The notes: generated by a model not told the origin, from the letters alone. A DNA stretch of 64,000 bases from Scatomonas sp963930955 (GCA_963930955.1 OZ006967.1:310001-374000), one strand, 5' to 3'. Counted from the first letter of the stretch, positions 40,542-50,224 are shown. Numbers and translations are program-made.

Positions 40542-40604
40542 TTTCTTAATCTTTCTTAAGCCTTTCTTGCCTGTATTGACCCTGGAAAAGCCCCGTGTTA
40601 TACC
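40542..40604 (+). promoter_or_regulatory. Promoter with tandem TTTCTTAA repeats, ABC operon
   Basis: TTGACC (40576-40581) and TATACC (40599-40604) are spaced 17 bases. Just upstream TTTCTTAA occurs at 40542 and 40552, and TTTCTTGC at 40563; a further TTTCTTAA is at 40509. Direct repeats with a 10-11 bp period on one DNA face are the usual binding pattern of OmpR-family response regulators. No two-component genes are nearby, so the regulator is elsewhere. Confidence 0.65.
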
Positions 40605-40637
40605 AAAATCACAAAGAACGAGAAAGGAAGGAAACCT

Positions 40638-41300
40638 ATGAAAAAACGAAAAGCATGGAACCGGGGACTTATAGCGGCTGCTCTCCTGATCCTGGGCCTT
40701 ATTCTTTATCAGGCCGCAAATCATGCCCGGTTTAAAAGCAGCGTTCCAGAGATCAGCGCCCGGATCCAGGAGTACGAATCCAGATCCTCGGAAGCCCTGA
40801 AAAATTCCGGAAGCAAGAATGACAGCGCCTCCTTTTTAAATCTGGCGGAACAGTACTGGGCGGAACCGGAAACGGTCTCTCAGGCTATGCGCTACAGCGA
40901 CACCCTTTCTTCTTTTTACAGGGCCCTGGAAGATGAATATGTATTTCTCCCCCTGGCCTGCAAGGAAGAACTCCAAAGCTGCCGGATCCGCAAAAACGGT
41001 CCCGGCTCCTGTATTGCGGAATTGGTCATCAACAGCACCCTGTGGCTGGATCAGTACGGCTCCTATCTGGCTCCTTTCGGGGTGGGCTACGCATTTAATG
41101 AAACGGCGGAAGATTACACCGAAGAAACGGCTGTTCCGGAAACGGTAAAAAACGGCAGCCAGGCCATAAAACTGGACTGCCAGCAAAGCGTTACCCTGCA
41201 GCTTTCTGAAACCAGCGGAAACTGGAAGATCAATTACAGCCAGATGTACGCCATGAACTCCTCTTCCAGCCTTGTGTCCAGACAGGAGGTACCCGTATGA
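40638..41300 (+). CDS. Membrane-anchored protein of an ABC-transporter operon
   Basis: A 220-residue protein with an N-terminal transmembrane helix (GLIAAALLILGLILYQAAN) and an extracellular, Ser-rich domain of unknown family. It begins the rightward three-gene operon and overlaps the ATPase gene by four bases (ATGA). GAAAGGAAGG precedes the ATG. It may be an accessory or sensing protein of the transporter. No domain was recognised. Confidence 0.65.
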   Translation: MKKRKAWNRGLIAAALLILGLILYQAANHARFKSSVPEISARIQEYESRSSEALKNSGSKNDSASFLNLAEQYWAEPETVSQAMRYSDTLSSFYRALEDEYVFLPLACKEELQSCRIRKNGPGSCIAELVINSTLWLDQYGSYLAPFGVGYAFNETAEDYTEETAVPETVKNGSQAIKLDCQQSVTLQLSETSGNWKINYSQMYAMNSSSSLVSRQEVPV

Positions 41301-42289
41301 AAACAGATACAGAAAAAACACCGGCTCTATCCATCCGGCAGCTTAACAAAACCCTGGGCCGGCGCCGCATTTTAAAAGACGTCAGTCTGGAATGTCTCCC
41401 CGGGGAGGTATTTGGTTTTCTGGGGCCCAACGGAGCCGGAAAAACCACCACCATCCGCCTGATCTGCGGCCTGATCCCCCCGGATTCCGGAGAAATTGAG
41501 ATCTGCGGTTTCAATCTGGAAAAGGATTTCGAAAAGGCCATGGCCTGCGTAGGCGCCATTGTAGAAAATCCGGAGCATTACCGGCATATGACCGGATGGC
41601 AGAACCTGCAGCTCTATCAGAACATGCGGCCCGGTATTACGGAAGACCGCATGAAGGAGGCAGTAAGTCTGGTAGGACTGGAAAACCGGATCCACGAACC
41701 GGTCCGCCGCTACTCCCTGGGCATGCGCCAGCGGCTGGGGGTTGCCCAGGCTCTGCTCCACAGACCCAGGCTTCTGATCCTGGACGAACCCACCAACGGT
41801 CTGGATCCCGCCGGCATCCGCCAGCTTCGGGACATTCTGAAAGAAGTCGCTCACAAAGAGGGGGTTGCTGTTCTTGTGTCTTCCCATCTGATGTCGGAGA
41901 TGGAACTCATGTGCGACCGGGTAGGCCTCATCGTAAACGGCCAGATCCGGGAAGTCAGGCCCATAGAGGATCTTATTGAGGAGGCCTACGATGGAACGTC
42001 TGTATTCCTTTATCAGGTAGATCATTCGGAGCAGGCTGTAAAGCTTCTGCGGGAATCCTTCCCCTCTCTTTCCGCCAAACTGCTGACGGAACATGAATTC
42101 CAGATCTATCTGAAGCCCCAGGCAGAGGACAGCCAGACCGGTTTCCCCGGCCGGGAAATCCTTTCTTCCTATAACCGGCTTCTGATCGAAGGGGGAATTT
42201 CCCTGTATACCGTATCCCAGCAGCAGGATCACACCCTGGAGGACGCGTTTATCCGTCTCACTGACGAAGGAGGTAGCCAAATTGCTTAA
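41297..42289 (+). CDS. ABC transporter ATP-binding protein (antibiotic/lantibiotic type)
   Basis: A 330-residue ATPase: Walker A GPNGAGKTT near 49-57, signature YSLGMRQRLG near 140-149, Walker B LLILDEPTNGLDP near 158-170, H-loop SSHLMSEME near 196-204. The C-terminal extension is longer than in BcrA/CcmA relatives. Together with the next gene it would export or resist a peptide or lipid-targeting agent. Drug specificity is inferred from type only. Confidence 0.92.
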   Translation: MKTDTEKTPALSIRQLNKTLGRRRILKDVSLECLPGEVFGFLGPNGAGKTTTIRLICGLIPPDSGEIEICGFNLEKDFEKAMACVGAIVENPEHYRHMTGWQNLQLYQNMRPGITEDRMKEAVSLVGLENRIHEPVRRYSLGMRQRLGVAQALLHRPRLLILDEPTNGLDPAGIRQLRDILKEVAHKEGVAVLVSSHLMSEMELMCDRVGLIVNGQIREVRPIEDLIEEAYDGTSVFLYQVDHSEQAVKLLRESFPSLSAKLLTEHEFQIYLKPQAEDSQTGFPGREILSSYNRLLIEGGISLYTVSQQQDHTLEDAFIRLTDEGGSQIA

Positions 42290-43328
42290 ATTAATCCAAA
42301 ACGAATACCGGAAGCTTCTGAGCCGCCGGACCACCCAGCTTCTGCTCCTGCTTCTGCTTCTGTCCGCCCTGGGTCTTGCTTTCTTCTTCCACCTGCCTTT
42401 TGTGCAGACAGAAGACAGCTATGAAACGGTGGTCTCCGCTTCCGCCCAGACGGAAGTAGAAGAGCCCTCACCGGAACAGCTCCGTCTCCAGCAGGCGGAA
42501 TCCGCCCGGGCAGAATACGAAACTCTTAAGTCCCAGAAGGATTCCGGCTTTCCCGTAGATCCGGCCGCCCTGGACAAAGCCCAGAGCAATTATCTGGAAA
42601 AAAAGTACATCCAAGAGCACCAGCTGGCAGACAGTCTTACCTTTGATAAAGACTATGGTTATGCAGTTACAGATTCCCGGCTGATCCTTACCCTGAACAA
42701 TGCGCCTGTGCTCATGACCCTTATCGCCCTGGTAATGATCGTCTTTGCCGGCGGAATTATCGCCAACGAATCCAGTCAGGGCACCATAAAATTTCTGCTG
42801 ATCAATCCGGTCCGGCGGGGGAAGATTCTCTGGAGTAAATATCTCTGCTGCCTGAGTCTGCTGGTTTTTCTGACCTTTTTCCTTTTCGGGCTGGAGGTGC
42901 TGCTGCTGGGGATCAGCTATGGTTTTTCCGGCTATGCCGGGGAGTACGTCCATGCCGCGGCGGGAGTAGTCACGGGAACTCCCATTCTCCTGTACGGATT
43001 TCAGCAGTTCATGCTGGCCGCCGTTAATCCCCTGCTGATGATGACCATGGCCTTCGCCATCAGTTCCCTGTTCCGCAGTTCCGCCCTTTCCATTGCCCTG
43101 GGGCTTGGAGGACTTATGGGAGGCAGCATGATCACTTCCATTCTCTCTGAAATGGGGGTGGACTGGGGCCGCTATCTGGTATTCTCCAACACCGGCCTGG
43201 CCTCCATCGCGGCTGGCAGCCCGCCCTTTGCCGGCCAGACAGCAGCCTTTGCGGTGATCACCCTGGCCGTTTATATGATCCTGTTTCTGCTGATCGCCTA
43301 TGACGGCTTCACCCGGCGGGAAGTATAA
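42282..43328 (+). CDS. ABC transporter permease, ABC-2 type
   Basis: A 348-residue permease with six predicted helices and one large extracellular loop between helices 1 and 2 (about residues 35-135). A conserved ABC-2 feature is NESSQGTIKFLLINPVRRGK near 160-179. It starts with TTG at 42282 after AAGGAGG, overlapping the ATPase stop by eight bases. A strong terminator follows at 43347. Confidence 0.88.
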   Translation: MLKLIQNEYRKLLSRRTTQLLLLLLLLSALGLAFFFHLPFVQTEDSYETVVSASAQTEVEEPSPEQLRLQQAESARAEYETLKSQKDSGFPVDPAALDKAQSNYLEKKYIQEHQLADSLTFDKDYGYAVTDSRLILTLNNAPVLMTLIALVMIVFAGGIIANESSQGTIKFLLINPVRRGKILWSKYLCCLSLLVFLTFFLFGLEVLLLGISYGFSGYAGEYVHAAAGVVTGTPILLYGFQQFMLAAVNPLLMMTMAFAISSLFRSSALSIALGLGGLMGGSMITSILSEMGVDWGRYLVFSNTGLASIAAGSPPFAGQTAAFAVITLAVYMILFLLIAYDGFTRREV

Positions 43329-43346
43329 TTTTTCAAAGCAAAAAGC

Positions 43347-43392
43347 AACAGGAAAACCCCTGGCAGCTGCAGCGGCCAGGGGTTTTCCTGTT
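43347..43392 (+). terminator. Rho-independent terminator of the ABC operon
   Basis: A perfect 18-bp stem AACAGGAAAACCCCTGGC with its complement, ten-base loop, then TTGTATTTT. On the opposite strand a T tract also follows, so it may serve the CobW gene too. Confidence 0.9.
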
Positions 43393-43455
43393 GTATTTTC
43401 TTATCACCGGAATTCCAGGAACCATTTTCCCGGTATTCCGTTTCCTGTCTTTCTC

Positions 43456-44523
43456 TTAAAGTCCAAACAGTTCCGCCAGTTTTTCCTCTTTCAGGCCTGC
43501 TCCGATGACGCAGATCCTACCTGTATATTCCGGCGCGCCTTCTCTTACATCGGCTTCCTCCGGCACCATATCGAAATAGATCCATCGCCCGTCGGTTCCT
43601 TCCACCATTCCCTTGGCCCGCAGCACGGTCCCGAAAGAATCATCCCCGGAAAGCTTCTGGAGGATTTTCTGAATCTCCTCCTTCTCAAACCTTCGGATAG
43701 TCTCCCGGCCCCAGCTCTGGAACACTTCATCCGCATGATGATGGTGGTGGTGTTCATGGCCGCACCCGCATTCCTCCTGGTCGTGGTGATGGTGCTCGTG
43801 GGTCTCATGATCATGGTGGTGATGCTCGTGGGCCTCATGATCATGGTGATGATGGCCGCACTCCTCATGATCATGGTGATGCTCATGGGCATGCTCTTCT
43901 TCCACATGGGAAAGGTCGATCTTTACCCCTTCCATGGTATCCAGAACCTTTCTTCCCCCCAGTTCCTCCACCGGCGTGGTGATAACCGTAGCATCCGGAT
44001 TCAGTTCCCGGATCAGCTTCAGGGCCTCTTCCACTTTTTCTTCTGTGGCCTTTGGGAGATCTGTACGGCTTAAAATAATTGTGCCGGCTGCTTCTATCTG
44101 GTTTTTGAAAAATTCCCCGAAATTCTTCAGATACATTTTGCATTTGGTCACATCTACTACGGCGGCGGCGCAGTTCAGCTCCAGATCCGCTTCCTGCTGT
44201 ACCCGCTCTACCGCATGGATCACATCCGAAAGTTTTCCTACCCCGGAAGGTTCGATGATGATCCGGTCCGGATGATAGGTTTCCGCCACCTCTTTCAGAG
44301 CCGTTCCAAAATCCCCCACCAGAGAACAGCAGATACAGCCGGAGTTCATCTCCTTGATCTCAATCCCTGCATCCTTGAGAAATCCTCCGTCAATGCCGAT
44401 TTCTCCAAATTCATTTTCGATCAGCACCACCTGCTGTCCTTTCAGGGCGTCCATCAGCAGTTTTTTGATCAGCGTAGTTTTTCCCGCTCCCAGAAAGCCG
44501 GAAATAATATCTATTTTTGCCAT
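43456..44523 (-). CDS. CobW/P47K-family GTPase with His-rich metal-binding insert
   Basis: A 355-residue metallochaperone-type GTPase. Walker A GFLGAGKTTLI at 9-19, metal motif SGCICCSL near 60-67 (CxCC), IEPSGVGKL near 90 and ILSRTDLPK near 150 (the NKxD-like guanine site). Between about 216 and 270 it has roughly 28 His residues in a His/Glu/Asp-rich insert. The C-terminal CobW_C domain follows. Such proteins deliver zinc or other metals under shortage. No Zur box was identified. Confidence 0.9.
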   Translation of the reverse strand: MAKIDIISGFLGAGKTTLIKKLLMDALKGQQVVLIENEFGEIGIDGGFLKDAGIEIKEMNSGCICCSLVGDFGTALKEVAETYHPDRIIIEPSGVGKLSDVIHAVERVQQEADLELNCAAAVVDVTKCKMYLKNFGEFFKNQIEAAGTIILSRTDLPKATEEKVEEALKLIRELNPDATVITTPVEELGGRKVLDTMEGVKIDLSHVEEEHAHEHHHDHEECGHHHHDHEAHEHHHHDHETHEHHHHDQEECGCGHEHHHHHHADEVFQSWGRETIRRFEKEEIQKILQKLSGDDSFGTVLRAKGMVEGTDGRWIYFDMVPEEADVREGAPEYTGRICVIGAGLKEEKLAELFGL

Positions 44524-44576
44524 GTCTGTTTTCCTCCTTTTTTACGGGACTATCATAGCACCCGCCCTCTTTCCTG

Positions 44577-46406
44577 TCAAATCCCAGACTGCTCAAACTG
44601 GCTGTTATAAAGCTCCGCGTAAAATCCTTTTTTGGCCAGCAATTCCCCATGGGTTCCGCTTTCGATCACATCCCCGTCCTTCAGCACCAGGATCAGATCC
44701 GCATTTTTAATAGTAGAAAGACGGTGCGCGATCACAAAGGCCGTGCGGCCTTTCATCAGAGCATCCATGGCGCTCTGGATCTGCTGTTCCGTGCGGGTAT
44801 CCACAGAGCTGGTCGCTTCGTCCAGGATCAGCATGGGTTTGTCTGAAATCATTGCTCTGGCAATGGTAAGCTGCTGCTTCTGCCCCTGGGACAGATTCAG
44901 CTGATCGTTCAGTACTGTATCGTAGCCCTGGGGCAGGGTGTGTATAAAATGATCTAACCCCACAGCCCGGCAGGCTTCCTCCATGCGTTCTTCCGGCACC
45001 TCCGGCGTACAGTAGATCAGGTTTTCCCGGATGGTTCCCTCAAACAGCCAGGTATCCTGAAGGACCATGCAGAACTGGGCGTGGACGTTTTCCCGCCGAA
45101 GCTGTGCGGTCGGGATCCCGTCGATCCGGATCTGTCCCCCCTGGAGCTCGTAAAAACGCATCAGCAGGTTTACCAGGGTGGTCTTCCCCGCCCCCGTAGG
45201 CCCTACGATGGCGATCTTCTGGCCTGGACGGGCATGGGCGGAAAAGTCATGGATGATCGTTTTCTCCTCCGTATACCCAAATTTCACATGGTCAAATTCC
45301 ACATCCCCTTTTACCTGATCCAGATGTTCTGTTTTTCCGCTTTCATCCTGCATTTCTTCTGCTTCCAGAAATTCAAAAACCCTCTCTCCCGCAGCCGCTC
45401 CGGACTGAAGGGACTGGACCGCCTGGGCGATCTGGGACAGGGGCTGGGTAAAAAACCGCACGTACATCATAAAGGCTACGATCACTTCAAAGCCGATCTG
45501 CTGACGCATGGTCAGCACCGCTCCCATTACGCAGACCGCCACATACCCCAGATTCCCGATGAGGATCATCAGGGGCTGCATCATGCCTGCCAGGCACTGG
45601 GCCCGGAAAGCGCTCTGTTTCAGCTTCTCATTCATACTTTCAAAATTTCTTTTTGCTTCCTCTTCTCCGTTATAGGCCTTTACAATAGTATGGCCGGAAT
45701 AGATTTCCTCGATCTGCCCGTTCAGTTCTCCCAGATGGCGCTGCTGCCGGGAGAAATATTTCCGGGAATGTCCCGCGATCCGGCTCATAAGCAGAAAGCC
45801 CAGCAGGACCGCCGCCACGGCGGTAACCGCCATGATCGCGCTGGTGGCCAGCATCATGACCAGGGAGCCGGCAAAAAGGGTAACCGCCGATACCAGCATA
45901 CCCACGCTCTGGTTCAGGGACTGGGAGATCATATCCACATCGTTGGTTACCCGGGAGAGAATATCCCCTGTGGAGGTTCTGCCGTAAAAACTCATGGGCA
46001 GACGGTTGATCTTCCTGCAGATATCGCTGCGCATCTGCCTGGACACTCCCTGGGAAACCGTGGTCATAATAAAATGCTGGGTAAAATTCAGCAGCGCTCC
46101 GCAGACGTAAAGAGCCGCCAGCAAAAAGCCGATCCGGGAAACCCCTTCCATATCAATCTCGTTTTTCAGACCTTCTGTAATCAATTTTGTCAGTTTCGAC
46201 AGCTGATCCGGGCCCATAATAGTAAAGATGGTACCTGCCGCCGCAGAGAGTACCGCGATCCATATAGGAAGGGAATATCTTCGGCAGTATCCCAGAAGTT
46301 TTTTCCAGGTCCCCTTAAAATCCCTGGCCCGCCCTCCCGGGTGCCTTCCTGCTCCGTGGCCGCCCATTCCTGCCGGTCCTGCCGGGCGCGTCTTCTTTTC
46401 CCTCAT
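44577..46406 (-). CDS. ABC exporter, ATPase/permease half, subunit 2
   Basis: A 609-residue half-transporter. Six helices in the first 330 residues, then the ATPase: Walker A GPTGAGKTTL near 403, signature LSQGQKQQL near 508, Walker B MLILDEATSSVD near 530, H-loop IAHRLST. The Gly-rich N-terminus (AGPAGMGGHGAGRHPGGRAR) is unusual but may be a flexible tail. It overlaps the partner gene by four bases, so the two form a heterodimer. Confidence 0.92.
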   Translation of the reverse strand: MREKKTRPAGPAGMGGHGAGRHPGGRARDFKGTWKKLLGYCRRYSLPIWIAVLSAAAGTIFTIMGPDQLSKLTKLITEGLKNEIDMEGVSRIGFLLAALYVCGALLNFTQHFIMTTVSQGVSRQMRSDICRKINRLPMSFYGRTSTGDILSRVTNDVDMISQSLNQSVGMLVSAVTLFAGSLVMMLATSAIMAVTAVAAVLLGFLLMSRIAGHSRKYFSRQQRHLGELNGQIEEIYSGHTIVKAYNGEEEAKRNFESMNEKLKQSAFRAQCLAGMMQPLMILIGNLGYVAVCVMGAVLTMRQQIGFEVIVAFMMYVRFFTQPLSQIAQAVQSLQSGAAAGERVFEFLEAEEMQDESGKTEHLDQVKGDVEFDHVKFGYTEEKTIIHDFSAHARPGQKIAIVGPTGAGKTTLVNLLMRFYELQGGQIRIDGIPTAQLRRENVHAQFCMVLQDTWLFEGTIRENLIYCTPEVPEERMEEACRAVGLDHFIHTLPQGYDTVLNDQLNLSQGQKQQLTIARAMISDKPMLILDEATSSVDTRTEQQIQSAMDALMKGRTAFVIAHRLSTIKNADLILVLKDGDVIESGTHGELLAKKGFYAELYNSQFEQSGI

Positions 46407-48160
46407 GCCAATTCCTCCTTTGAAAGCTGGGAAAGGGCGATCTGCTGGTAAACCCGGCAGCTTTCCATCAGTTCCTCATGGGTCCCCATACCGGCAATCG
46501 CCCCGTCCTGGAGAACCAGGATCCGGTCCGCGTCCCGGATGGTCCCGATCCTCTGGGCCACAATCAGCCGGGTAGCCCTTCCGCACTGCTTTTTCAGATT
46601 TTCCCGGACCTTCCGGTCGGTCTTGTAATCCAGGGCAGAAAAAGAATCGTCAAAGATCAGAATTTCCGGGCGCCTGCACACAGCCCTGGCAATGGAAATC
46701 CTCTGCTTCTGGCCCCCGGAAAGATTGGAGCCTCCCTGGGCGATGCGGGCCTCATAGGTTCCCTCCATCTGCTCTACAAATTCAGCAGCTTCCGCTGTGG
46801 AAACCGCATCCGCAACCTGGCTTTCCAGAAAGCCCGGCTTCCCGTTCTCCCCGTAAGCTACATTGCTCTTTACGGTTCCGGAAAACAATACCGCTTTCTG
46901 GGAAATATAACCGATCTTATTCCGCAGGGCCTTCTGTTCATATTCCCGGACATCCACCCCGTCCACCAGCACCTGCCCTTCCGTGGCGTCATAAAATCTC
47001 GGGATCAGATTCACCACCGTGCTCTTGCCGCAGCCGGTGGCGCCGATGAGGGCCACGGTTTCCCCTCTGTGGGCGGCAAAGGAAATGTGATGAAGCACAT
47101 CCCCTTCCGCGTCCGGATACCGGAAGCTTACATCCCGAAATTCCACTTCCCCTGCCAGGGCCGGGTCCGTGTCCTTTACGGTTCCGTCACAGACAGCAGG
47201 TTCCGTATCCAGCACCTGGCGAATCCGCCGGGCTGCCACTGCCGCTCTGGGAAAGAGGATCAAAATCATCACCAGCATCAAAAAGGACATGACTACCTGT
47301 ATGGCATACTGGGAAAACACGATCATTTCTGAAAAAACCGGCAGTTTCTCCGATGGATCTCCATTCTGGATCAGCCATGCGCCGATCCAGTACACCGCCA
47401 GAGCCAGTCCGTTCATAACCAGCTGGATCCCGGGCATAAGAAAAGCCATGGTCCGGCTGGCAAACAGCTGAGCCCCGGTAAGGCTGGCGTTGGCCTCTTC
47501 AAACTTTTCCTCCTGGTAATCTTCCGCGTTATACGCCCGGATCACGCTTAACCCCGTAAGGTTTTCCCGGGTAATCCGGTTCATATCATCCGTCAGGATC
47601 TGCAGCTTCCGGAACTTGGGCATGGCCACCGCCACACAGGTCAGCACGATCCCCATAAGGACCGCTACCGCCACCCCGGTGCTGAAGGTCCACTGCCAGC
47701 TTTTTCCCGCGATTTTCACAATGGCCCAGGCTGCCGTAATCGGAGCCTTCAGCAGCACCTGCAGGCCCAGAACGATCAGCATCTGCACCTGCATCACATC
47801 GTTGGTAGAGCGGGTGATCAGGCTGGCTGTAGAAAACCTTCCGATTTCTCCCATGGTAAAAGACTGTACTTTGTTAAACAGCTGGGACCGGAGATTGGCT
47901 GAAAAATTCGAAGCGATCCTGGCTGCGCAGACCACTGTGCACAGGGATGCTCCAAAACTCAGCAGAGCGCAGCCCAGCATTTTCCCTCCGGCAGTCAGAA
48001 TGGCTCCCATGGCGCTGCCCTCTGTCTGAACCAGAGTGGTGATCTCCGACATATAATCCGGAAGGGTCAGATCCATCCACACCTGCAGGATAATAAACAC
48101 CAGGGCCGTGCAGGATAAAAGCCATTCTGTTTTCGTAAATTGTTTCAGCAGTTTCAGCAT
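46403..48160 (-). CDS. ABC exporter, ATPase/permease half, subunit 1
   Basis: A 585-residue half-transporter with six helices and an ATPase: Walker A GATGCGKST near 370, signature LSGGQKQRI near 473, and Walker B ILIFDDSFSALD with Asp at the catalytic Glu position. That degenerate site (D instead of E) is the usual mark of the non-catalytic half of a heterodimeric exporter. The pair probably exports lipids or drugs. The upstream MarR regulator may control it. Confidence 0.92.
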   Translation of the reverse strand: MLKLLKQFTKTEWLLSCTALVFIILQVWMDLTLPDYMSEITTLVQTEGSAMGAILTAGGKMLGCALLSFGASLCTVVCAARIASNFSANLRSQLFNKVQSFTMGEIGRFSTASLITRSTNDVMQVQMLIVLGLQVLLKAPITAAWAIVKIAGKSWQWTFSTGVAVAVLMGIVLTCVAVAMPKFRKLQILTDDMNRITRENLTGLSVIRAYNAEDYQEEKFEEANASLTGAQLFASRTMAFLMPGIQLVMNGLALAVYWIGAWLIQNGDPSEKLPVFSEMIVFSQYAIQVVMSFLMLVMILILFPRAAVAARRIRQVLDTEPAVCDGTVKDTDPALAGEVEFRDVSFRYPDAEGDVLHHISFAAHRGETVALIGATGCGKSTVVNLIPRFYDATEGQVLVDGVDVREYEQKALRNKIGYISQKAVLFSGTVKSNVAYGENGKPGFLESQVADAVSTAEAAEFVEQMEGTYEARIAQGGSNLSGGQKQRISIARAVCRRPEILIFDDSFSALDYKTDRKVRENLKKQCGRATRLIVAQRIGTIRDADRILVLQDGAIAGMGTHEELMESCRVYQQIALSQLSKEELA

Positions 48161-48257
48161 ACGATCAACTCCTTTTCTCGCCTTCCGCTTATTATACTAT
48201 ATTTCCGGAGTCCGGGGGATCCTGCCGCGCATGTTTTTTTCTCTTTTATACCAGAAA

Positions 48258-48306
48258 CAGGGCAGGAGATCGGCCGGCTTTGTATGCCGGCTTCTCTCCT
48301 GCCCTG
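48258..48306 (-). terminator. Terminator between hydrolase and ABC exporter genes
   Basis: CAGGGCAGGAGA, then GCCGGC, pairs with GCCGGC and TCTCCTGCCCTG around TTTGTAT, a long interrupted stem. On the minus strand it follows the hydrolase stop at 48343 by about 40 bases. Confidence 0.75.
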
Positions 48307-48342
48307 CAGATTTGTATGAAATGGAATTTCGTATGTCAGATA

Positions 48343-50172
48343 TCAGAACGTGGTACAGGTATTGGTGATCGCAAACAGGCCTGCGATCAGCGCGTTTACA
48401 ATACCCGCAATGTAGGGATTTGCCGTCCGTTTGTAAATGTACCTGGACATCAGTGTGGTGCCTGCGATCAGCAGGATCAGCGGAAACAGACCGATGATGA
48501 ACATGGGGTAGTTGGGAGATGCCATATCTACCTGGGCCCACATCATATGTTTCGCGGAGAAGTAGGTGCCGTACTGGATCAGCGGAAGAATCCAGGCCGG
48601 TCCCGCAGTCAGCACCGCGCAGATGAAGCCGTTCAGCCTGCCTCCTGCCGTACTGTAATTAAAGCAGTTGGTGGAAACAGAAATCGCGATATAGTACACC
48701 AGGAACAGCAGCACATAGGGCAGATACTTAAGGATCGGGGCTTCAAAGGCTTTAATGGCCAGGGTCCAGATACGGAAATCGGACAGGAAGAAATAATCTG
48801 CCACAAATACGCATCCGTAGGCCACTGCCACAATGATAACCGCCAGCAGGATACTAAGTCCCAGTTTTTTCGCCGGCAGCTTCACGCCTGTCTGCTCAAG
48901 ATCCAGTCCATGATTCTTTCCGTAAACCCGGTAAGAGATCACCATCACCGCAATAGAAAACAGACCGCATAAGGTTCCCCAAAGTCCCATGCCCATGGGC
49001 ATTACCTGGCTGACCGCCATAGTATTGCTCTTTGCCATGATGGGAAGAAATACAATACATCCAAAAGCGCAGGTGGCCAGCAGGCTGATCCAGAACAGAG
49101 CTTTTCCTTTTCCGTCGGTTATAGCTCTTGGCTGCACCAGCTCCGGAGCTCTCAGCTTTTCGAACACCGGCGTGTAAAGCAGCAGCACGCCGAAGGAGCA
49201 GATAAACAGCACGAAGCCTACCAGACCTACCAGGTTAAAGGCTTCTTTCCACTGCCAGATCTGATTGCCCGAGTCAATGGGGTTGGGCGCTCCCAGGGCC
49301 CGCTCAAAGAAATCGATCACATAAGATTCGGATCTGGCGGAAAAATGCGACCAGGCGTGGGAAATCTCCGGACGGTAGATAACACGGAACACCTCTTTTC
49401 CGTCCATGGTCTCTGTGTAATAGGTATAGGCTTCTCTGGTTTCGGCAGTTTCCGGATCCGCGCCGAAATTCAGGAAGGACTGCGTTCCCGGAGCATCCAT
49501 CCAGTAGGGAGAGGACAGGCTGGAACCGTCTTCCGCCGTTGATTTCCCGAAAAATTCATCGTACACAGCGGAAATAACGCCTGCGTTTCTATCCCCGTAA
49601 ATATTGGTATAATTGCCGTCGTCATCGGTGTACACCGGTTCGTTGCAGTGGATCAGCACAGCGGAGATCAGCTGGGTTTCTGCCGCATTATCCGCCGCAA
49701 TGGCTGCGTTGCAGGACCAGGATCCCATGGAATGGCCTGTAATACCGATTTTTTCCGTATCTACAAAGGGCATCCGGCTAAGGGCAAGCACTCCCTGGTA
49801 TACGCCGTCCGGCTGCATCAGGTTAAAGCTTTCCGTAATCTCCGAATCTCCGTGATCCGGCTGGTCAATGGCAAGCACCACATAGCCCCGGCGCGCCAGT
49901 TCTACATAATTGGCGTCTGTCATTTCTTTATTATTCAGGTAACCGTGGCTGGTCACTATGCCCGGCGCCGGATTTTCCGCCGTGGCGGTATCCGGAACTA
50001 ACAGATACGCGGACATGGAATATCCGCTGTCCGTTTCAATATTCAATTCTTTCATGGTAACCTTTCCCATGTTCGTCTGCACAGCAGATACGACCACACC
50101 GCTTAAAAGCATTAAAATAAGCGAAATGATCAACAGGATTTTAGGCTTACTGCTTTTTCCTTCCCCGTTCAT
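48343..50172 (-). CDS. Membrane-bound alpha/beta hydrolase
   Basis: A 609-residue protein: one N-terminal helix (ILLIISLILMLLSGVVVSAV), an extracellular hydrolase domain (about 30-330) with GHSMGSWS near 155-162 as nucleophile elbow, followed by about eight transmembrane helices. The combination of hydrolase plus a multi-helix C-terminal part is uncommon. ATG 50172 follows GGGAGG. Divergent from the MarR gene; the palindrome at 50211 lies between them. Confidence 0.8.
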   Translation of the reverse strand: MNGEGKSSKPKILLIISLILMLLSGVVVSAVQTNMGKVTMKELNIETDSGYSMSAYLLVPDTATAENPAPGIVTSHGYLNNKEMTDANYVELARRGYVVLAIDQPDHGDSEITESFNLMQPDGVYQGVLALSRMPFVDTEKIGITGHSMGSWSCNAAIAADNAAETQLISAVLIHCNEPVYTDDDGNYTNIYGDRNAGVISAVYDEFFGKSTAEDGSSLSSPYWMDAPGTQSFLNFGADPETAETREAYTYYTETMDGKEVFRVIYRPEISHAWSHFSARSESYVIDFFERALGAPNPIDSGNQIWQWKEAFNLVGLVGFVLFICSFGVLLLYTPVFEKLRAPELVQPRAITDGKGKALFWISLLATCAFGCIVFLPIMAKSNTMAVSQVMPMGMGLWGTLCGLFSIAVMVISYRVYGKNHGLDLEQTGVKLPAKKLGLSILLAVIIVAVAYGCVFVADYFFLSDFRIWTLAIKAFEAPILKYLPYVLLFLVYYIAISVSTNCFNYSTAGGRLNGFICAVLTAGPAWILPLIQYGTYFSAKHMMWAQVDMASPNYPMFIIGLFPLILLIAGTTLMSRYIYKRTANPYIAGIVNALIAGLFAITNTCTTF

Positions 50173-50210
50173 AGAAAGTACCTCCCTCTTTTTCATTCTT
50201 TGGAATATAA

Positions 50211-50224
50211 ATATATGCATATAT
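50211..50224. promoter_or_regulatory. Perfect palindrome, MarR operator candidate
   Basis: ATATATGCATATAT is a perfect 14-bp palindrome within a larger AT-rich dyad, about 40 bases before the hydrolase start. MarR proteins bind such sites. The link to the MarR at 50429 is inferred from position. Confidence 0.5.

Noticed and set aside
43741..44073. A plus-strand frame encoding a Val/Met-rich membrane-like protein
   Set aside because: It is antisense to the His-rich codons of the CobW gene; CAT and CAC read backwards give ATG and GTG.
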